DNA of 64,000 bases from Clostridia bacterium. Its GTDB lineage: Bacteria; Bacillota; Clostridia; UBA1381; UBA9506. The stretch is from the NCBI GenBank assembly GCA_017399695.1, contig JAFQBK010000002.1, forward strand, positions 88,448-152,447, in the 5' to 3' direction. Both the position numbers and the translations under genes were made by a program. Positions 60,402 through 64,000 of this stretch are shown in pieces (position 1 is the first letter of the stretch; the number at the start of each line of letters is the position of its first letter). The notes under the pieces were generated by a model. The model searched no databases and was not told the DNA's origin. It was given only the letters and a program-made list of their open reading frames with translations.

Positions 60402-60479
60402 ATGTTATCTTGTTTGTATAGATAGCGTTTTTGTTTGTACTCTTTTGCGAACAAATTGTGATTCATCACAGAAAAACAC

Positions 60480-60517
60480 AGCTGTGGTAATTTTAAAAAT
60501 TACCGCGGCTTTTTTTG
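60480..60517 (+). terminator. Riboswitch-linked terminator (attenuator)
   Basis: A nearly complete 15 bp inverted repeat (60480-60494 with 60495-60510, two G-U pairs) is followed by six Ts, between the riboswitch and the first gene. Confidence 0.85.
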
Positions 60518-60544
60518 TGCCATCAGGAAGAAAGGAGGAGAATG

Positions 60545-61432
60545 ATGCAAGAATTCAAACGGTGTCACCCGGTGGTGAACTTTACTTATTTTGCGCTTGT
60601 CATTGTGTTTTCCTGCTCATTGATGCACCCCATCTGTCTTGGGATTTCTTTGTGTGCAGCATTGATTTTAACGCTTAAAACCGAGGAAAAAGTAAAGAGA
60701 ATTCGAATGATTTTATCTCTTATTCCTCTTCTATTGCTTACGGCAGTGATCAACCCTTTATTTAACCACGAGGGAATGACGGTTTTAGCTTACTTTCCCA
60801 ATGGGAACCCCCTGACGCTCGAGTCGTTATATTACGGTCTCTCCGCAGGGGTGATGCTTTTAACGGTGATTCTTCATTTTGCGCATTACAATCAGGTGAT
60901 GACGAGTGATAAATTCCTTTATTTATTCGGAAAGGTGATGTCGTCCCTTTCTTTGGTGCTTTCCATGGTTCTCCGATTCATCCCTAACCTGAAAGAGCAA
61001 CTGGATGCGGTGCAAATGGGGCAGAAGTGTATCCATAAAGCGAGTGATAAAACAAATGTGTTTGCGCGTATTAAAAAAGGGATTCATACGATGGGGATTT
61101 TGACGACCTGGGCACTCGAACACTCCATTCATACGGCTGACAGTATGAAAAGCCGAGGGTACGGGACGGGAAAAAGAACGGCATATTCGCACCTCAAATT
61201 TGATGGGCGGGACGCACGGCTTCTGCTTTGGATTTTCTTTTTAGGGACATATATTTTTATCGGTTGGCTGATGGGAAGTATGCAGATGCAATATTTTCCC
61301 TTGATTGAAATGGCAGAGGGGAACGGATACCATGCGAGCGTGTTTATCAGTTATTTCCTTTTATGCATGACCCCCGCAATATTAGAGCAACAGGAGGCGA
61401 GGAAATGGAAGCAATCGATATCCAGGGATTGA
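60545..61432 (+). CDS. ECF transporter T component (CbrV/EcfT-like, cobalamin)
   Basis: 295 residues with about six hydrophobic segments. The region LEHSIHTADSMKSRGYGTGKR holds the SRG and a nearby A-x-x motif of EcfT coupling helices that contact the ATPases. The initial TTG frame starts at 60515, but AAAGGAGG points to the ATG at 60545. It follows the cobalamin riboswitch and overlaps the ATPase/S gene by 28 bases. With this neighbour it makes a full ECF module probably for vitamin B12 or its precursors, as in CbrTUV systems. The substrate is inferred from the riboswitch. Confidence 0.85.
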   Translation: MQEFKRCHPVVNFTYFALVIVFSCSLMHPICLGISLCAALILTLKTEEKVKRIRMILSLIPLLLLTAVINPLFNHEGMTVLAYFPNGNPLTLESLYYGLSAGVMLLTVILHFAHYNQVMTSDKFLYLFGKVMSSLSLVLSMVLRFIPNLKEQLDAVQMGQKCIHKASDKTNVFARIKKGIHTMGILTTWALEHSIHTADSMKSRGYGTGKRTAYSHLKFDGRDARLLLWIFFLGTYIFIGWLMGSMQMQYFPLIEMAEGNGYHASVFISYFLLCMTPAILEQQEARKWKQSISRD

Positions 61433-63798
61433 GCTTTGCCTATCCAAATCAGACAAAACCGGCACTGGATAACATTTATTTGTCTGTCGGTGAGGGAGAA
61501 TTTGTCGTGCTTTGCGGAAAATCCGGAAGTGGAAAATCTACCTTCTTACGACACTTCAAGCCGATGCTTGCACCACATGGTGAGAAAAGCGGAACGATAA
61601 TGCTTTTTGATCGACCACTCAATGAGATGACGCCAAAAGAACAAAGCGAAAGGATTGGCTTTGTTTTTCAGAATCCGGAGGATCAGATTGTAACGGACGA
61701 GGTTTGGCATGAGCTTGCGTTTGGTTTGGAAAATCTGGGCTGGCCAAAGGAGAGAATCCGTGCGCGAGTAGCGGAAATGGCATCATTTTTTGGTATGGAA
61801 TCGTGGTTTCACAAAAAAACAACCGCACTTTCGGGCGGACAAAAGCAACTGCTCAACCTGGCATCAGTGATGGTGATGCGACCAAGCATTTTGGTGCTTG
61901 ATGAACCAACAGCGCAACTGGACCCGATTGCCGCACAGGAATTTTTTGGGCTGCTTTCGAAAATCAATCGTGAACTCGGAACAACGATTCTTTTGAGTGA
62001 ACATCGACTACATGAGGCATTTTCTTATGCCGACAAAGTGATTGTTTTAGAGGATGGCAGGCTGTTTACCAAAGGTACACCGGAAAGTGTGGGCAGGGTG
62101 CTTTTTGAGCAAAAAAACGGGATGTTTGCGGCGCTTCCTGTGCCGATGAAGCTACATTTTATGAGTAAAAAAAGTCCGTTTTGTCCGCTCTCGGTCTGTG
62201 ATGGCAGACGATGGCTTAGGGAGTTTACGAGTGAACTCCGTCAACCTGAATTTGCTCCGGTGGAAATGAAAGATAAAACCAAGCCGGCAGTGGAGTTGAA
62301 AAACATTCGTTTCCGCTATGAAAGAGATTCAGAGGATGTGCTTTGCGGATTGTCGCTTTCGGTTCGCCGCGGAGAATGTTACGCGTTGGTTGGTGGAAAT
62401 GCTGCTGGAAAAAGTACGGCTCTCTCTGTTATTTGCGGTCTCCGAAAGCCAACGCAGGGAAAAGTCAATATCGGTGGAAACGTATCCATGCTGCCACAGA
62501 ACCCGCAGGTATTGTTTGCTTATCCGTCGGTACGTGAGGAATTGGAAGAAATGAGAGCTTCCAAAGAAAAACTGGAAGAGGTAATCGCTCTTTGTGCGCT
62601 TGAGACTCTGCTTACAATGCACCCTTACGACCTGTCAGGAGGGGAGCAGGAACGCCTGGCTTTGGCAAAAGTACTCTTATCGGAGCCGGACATCTTGCTT
62701 TTGGATGAGCCGACCAAGGGAATGGATGCAGAGTTTAAGCTAAACTTTGCAGATATCCTTATAAAGCTCAAGGAAAAGGGCATGACAATTCTTTTGGTGT
62801 CTCATGATGTGGAGTTTTGCGCTCGGTATGCCGACCGATGCGGAATGCTTTTTGACGGAACTATCAGCGGAGAGGGGAACACACGGGAATTCTTTTCGGG
62901 CAATTCTTTTTATACCACGGAGGCAAGCCGTATCGCAGGGGATTTGATACCGAAGGCTGTACTTTTAGAGGATATCCTTTTTGCAATAGGGGAACAACCG
63001 ATGGAATGGATAAAAAAAGAACCCAAGGAGAAAAAGAAAGAAGATAAAACAGAAAAACCGAACCTGGAAGTAAAACAAGGAAAAAAGCAGAAAAAGCGGA
63101 ACGAGAAGCACTTATTTCAAATACTGCTTGCAATTATTTTTCTATTAATAACAGCACCGACAACATTATTTTTCGGGATGAATTTTTCAGGCGGTAAAAA
63201 CTATTACCTCATCAGCTTACTCATTCTCGTAGAAGTGTTCATTCCCTTTGTGTTTTTGTTCGAGCAGCGCAGACCTAAGGCAAGAGAACTGGTGCTTGTG
63301 GGTGTGTTGTGCGCATTATGTGTGGTCAGCCGAACGGCATTTTATATGATACCGCAGTTTAAACCAATGCTTGCACTCGTGATTCTTTGTGGCGCACTGC
63401 TTGGGGCCGAAACGGGCTTTTTGATTGGCGCAATTGCAGCGTTTGTTTCTAATTTCTTTTTTGGTCAAGGACCATGGACACCGTGGCAAATGTTTGCGAC
63501 GGGTCTGGTCGGGTTCCTTTCGGGCGTGGTGTTTTATAGCGGAAAGCTCCCCAAAAAGAAGCTTTGGCTTTGCGTTTTTGGCGCATTATCTACATGGATT
63601 GTCTACGGCGGAATTATGAATAGTGCTTCCGTTCTTATGTGGCAGGCAAATCCTAATTTTGAAATGCTTTGGGCGGCGATGTTTTTAGGTTTTCCAATGG
63701 ACATGGTGCATACGGCATCCACTGTCATTTTCCTGTGCATATTGTCAAAACCGATCATTTATCAAATAGAACGAATACGTGAAAAATATGGGATGTAA
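61405..63798 (+). CDS. Fused double ABC ATPase and S component of an ECF vitamin transporter (CbrU-CbrT-like)
   Basis: 797 residues starting MEAIDIQGLSFAYP, with AGGAGG before the ATG. First ATPase: Walker A GKSGSGKST, signature LSGGQKQ, Walker B LVLDEPTAQLDP. Second: GGNAAGKST, LSGGEQERLALA, LLLDEPTKGMD. A Lys/Glu linker (about residues 535-570) joins a membrane part of about 220 residues with six segments, containing GQGPWTPWQMFATGLVGFLSG, which looks like the S component that binds the vitamin. Such A-A-S fusions with a separate T component are uncommon; usually the parts are separate genes. Together with the T gene it needs no further subunit. Control is by the cobalamin riboswitch. Confidence 0.85.
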   Translation: MEAIDIQGLSFAYPNQTKPALDNIYLSVGEGEFVVLCGKSGSGKSTFLRHFKPMLAPHGEKSGTIMLFDRPLNEMTPKEQSERIGFVFQNPEDQIVTDEVWHELAFGLENLGWPKERIRARVAEMASFFGMESWFHKKTTALSGGQKQLLNLASVMVMRPSILVLDEPTAQLDPIAAQEFFGLLSKINRELGTTILLSEHRLHEAFSYADKVIVLEDGRLFTKGTPESVGRVLFEQKNGMFAALPVPMKLHFMSKKSPFCPLSVCDGRRWLREFTSELRQPEFAPVEMKDKTKPAVELKNIRFRYERDSEDVLCGLSLSVRRGECYALVGGNAAGKSTALSVICGLRKPTQGKVNIGGNVSMLPQNPQVLFAYPSVREELEEMRASKEKLEEVIALCALETLLTMHPYDLSGGEQERLALAKVLLSEPDILLLDEPTKGMDAEFKLNFADILIKLKEKGMTILLVSHDVEFCARYADRCGMLFDGTISGEGNTREFFSGNSFYTTEASRIAGDLIPKAVLLEDILFAIGEQPMEWIKKEPKEKKKEDKTEKPNLEVKQGKKQKKRNEKHLFQILLAIIFLLITAPTTLFFGMNFSGGKNYYLISLLILVEVFIPFVFLFEQRRPKARELVLVGVLCALCVVSRTAFYMIPQFKPMLALVILCGALLGAETGFLIGAIAAFVSNFFFGQGPWTPWQMFATGLVGFLSGVVFYSGKLPKKKLWLCVFGALSTWIVYGGIMNSASVLMWQANPNFEMLWAAMFLGFPMDMVHTASTVIFLCILSKPIIYQIERIREKYGM

Positions 63799-63804
63799 TG
63801 ACAT

Positions 63805-63842
63805 AAGACGAATGAATTTATTAAAATACATTCGTCTTTTCT
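63805..63842 (+). terminator. Rho-independent terminator of the ECF transporter operon
   Basis: Stem AAGACGAATG/CATTCGTCTT (63805-63814, 63829-63838) followed by TTTCTT, a few bases after the stop. Confidence 0.82.
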
Positions 63843-63856
63843 TGCTTCCACAAACG

Positions 63857-63892
63857 AAAAAAGAACCTATACCTTCGGTATAAGTTCTTTTT
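63857..63892. terminator. Second hairpin terminator, active for the minus strand
   Basis: Stem of about 16 bp with one mismatch (63857-63873 with 63877-63892), TTC loop, A-run and T-run at the ends. On the minus strand it directly follows a tRNA-like CCA end. Confidence 0.75.
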
Positions 63893-63909
63893 GGTGCGGA
63901 TAAGAGGAC
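63892..63909 (-). pseudogene. Orphan tRNA 3' end (18 bases, tRNA-Leu-like)
   Basis: The minus strand reads GTCCTCTTATCCGCACCA, which has the 3' half of a T-stem, an acceptor arm TATCCGC, discriminator A and CCA, then a terminator. The 5' part of the tRNA is missing: the preceding bases have no T-loop. I recall the same ending from Firmicute tRNA-Leu genes that open GCGGATA. Confidence 0.45.
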
Positions 63910-64000
63910 ACAGCCGCCTTGGGCGTCTTGCCTGCTCATCGACCCAAGCCTGCGGCTTTGGTACCCGATTCGCATCTTTTTGCTAAAAACAGTTCACCGA
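63910..64000. other. Right edge of window without a recognised gene
   Basis: G/C-rich sequence with CCTTGGGCG and CGACCCAAG segments that resemble the hairpin stem after rapZ. No reading frame with a ribosome site is seen. Confidence 0.4.

Noticed and set aside
63892..64000. Complete tRNA gene at the right edge
   Set aside because: Only 18 bases of a 3' end match; no T-loop, anticodon or D-arm can be drawn, so it is reported as an orphan end.

Overview
The window is chromosomal DNA of a spore-forming, low-to-mid GC Firmicute, most likely an uncultured gut or rumen Clostridia. The evidence is the presence of spoIVB, a pdaA-type deacetylase, sigG and spoIIID, strong AGGAGG-type ribosome binding sites with several TTG/GTG starts, TTGACA-N17-TATAAT promoters, Gram-positive-style terminators and a clostridial cobalamin riboswitch. 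No rRNA operon, CRISPR array, prophage or complete insertion sequence is seen.

Layout. 1-9.4 kb (+): a truncated secreted protein, then a three-gene cassette of secreted beta-helix protein, GH2 and GH94-like enzymes. 9.5-14.2 kb: spoIVB and pdaA (-), a second deacetylase (+), a small membrane protein (+) and mnmA (-). 14.3-26.7 kb: housekeeping genes (rapZ, pnp, a B12-binding radical SAM protein, thrS, pfkA), sigG and a ClpE-like ATPase. 26.8-31.5 kb: an amino-acid ABC importer, a split ThrE-type exporter, a small orphan and spoIIID. 31.5-46.8 kb: an accessory plant-polysaccharide region with uxaB-uxaA-uxaC (galacturonate), an arabinose/fucose-isomerase-like enzyme, L-rhamnose isomerase, a GH106-like enzyme, an esterase/pectin-lyase-fold fusion and two related AraC regulators; this fits pectin or rhamnogalacturonan use. 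46.9-48.4 kb: an AT-rich glycerate kinase and a candidate independently transcribed structured RNA. 48.4-58.9 kb: an AraC gene, a patatin-like lipase, ispF and ispD, SOS-type uvrA with a 277 bp inverted-repeat element in its leader, an AraC gene, and a GH20-like/six-hairpin-like pair. 59-64 kb: tmRNA, a Cu/Zn superoxide dismutase-like gene, and a cobalamin riboswitch controlling an ECF-type vitamin transporter whose ATPases and S component are fused.

How it fits together. Secreted and cytoplasmic carbohydrate enzymes would release galacturonate and rhamnose, which uxaBAC and rhaA channel onward, with neighbouring AraC proteins as likely regulators. Sporulation genes are scattered rather than clustered, but sigG and spoIIID each carry a recognisable stage-specific promoter. 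The most notable observations are the MITE-like element splitting the uvrA leader, the candidate noncoding RNA at about 48.2-48.4 kb, an in-frame internal start joining an esterase to a pectin-lyase-fold protein, a GH20-like protein lacking the usual catalytic Glu, a possible leader peptide before the ClpE-like gene, and an orphan tRNA 3' end near the right edge. All family calls come from reading motifs; no database search was possible.
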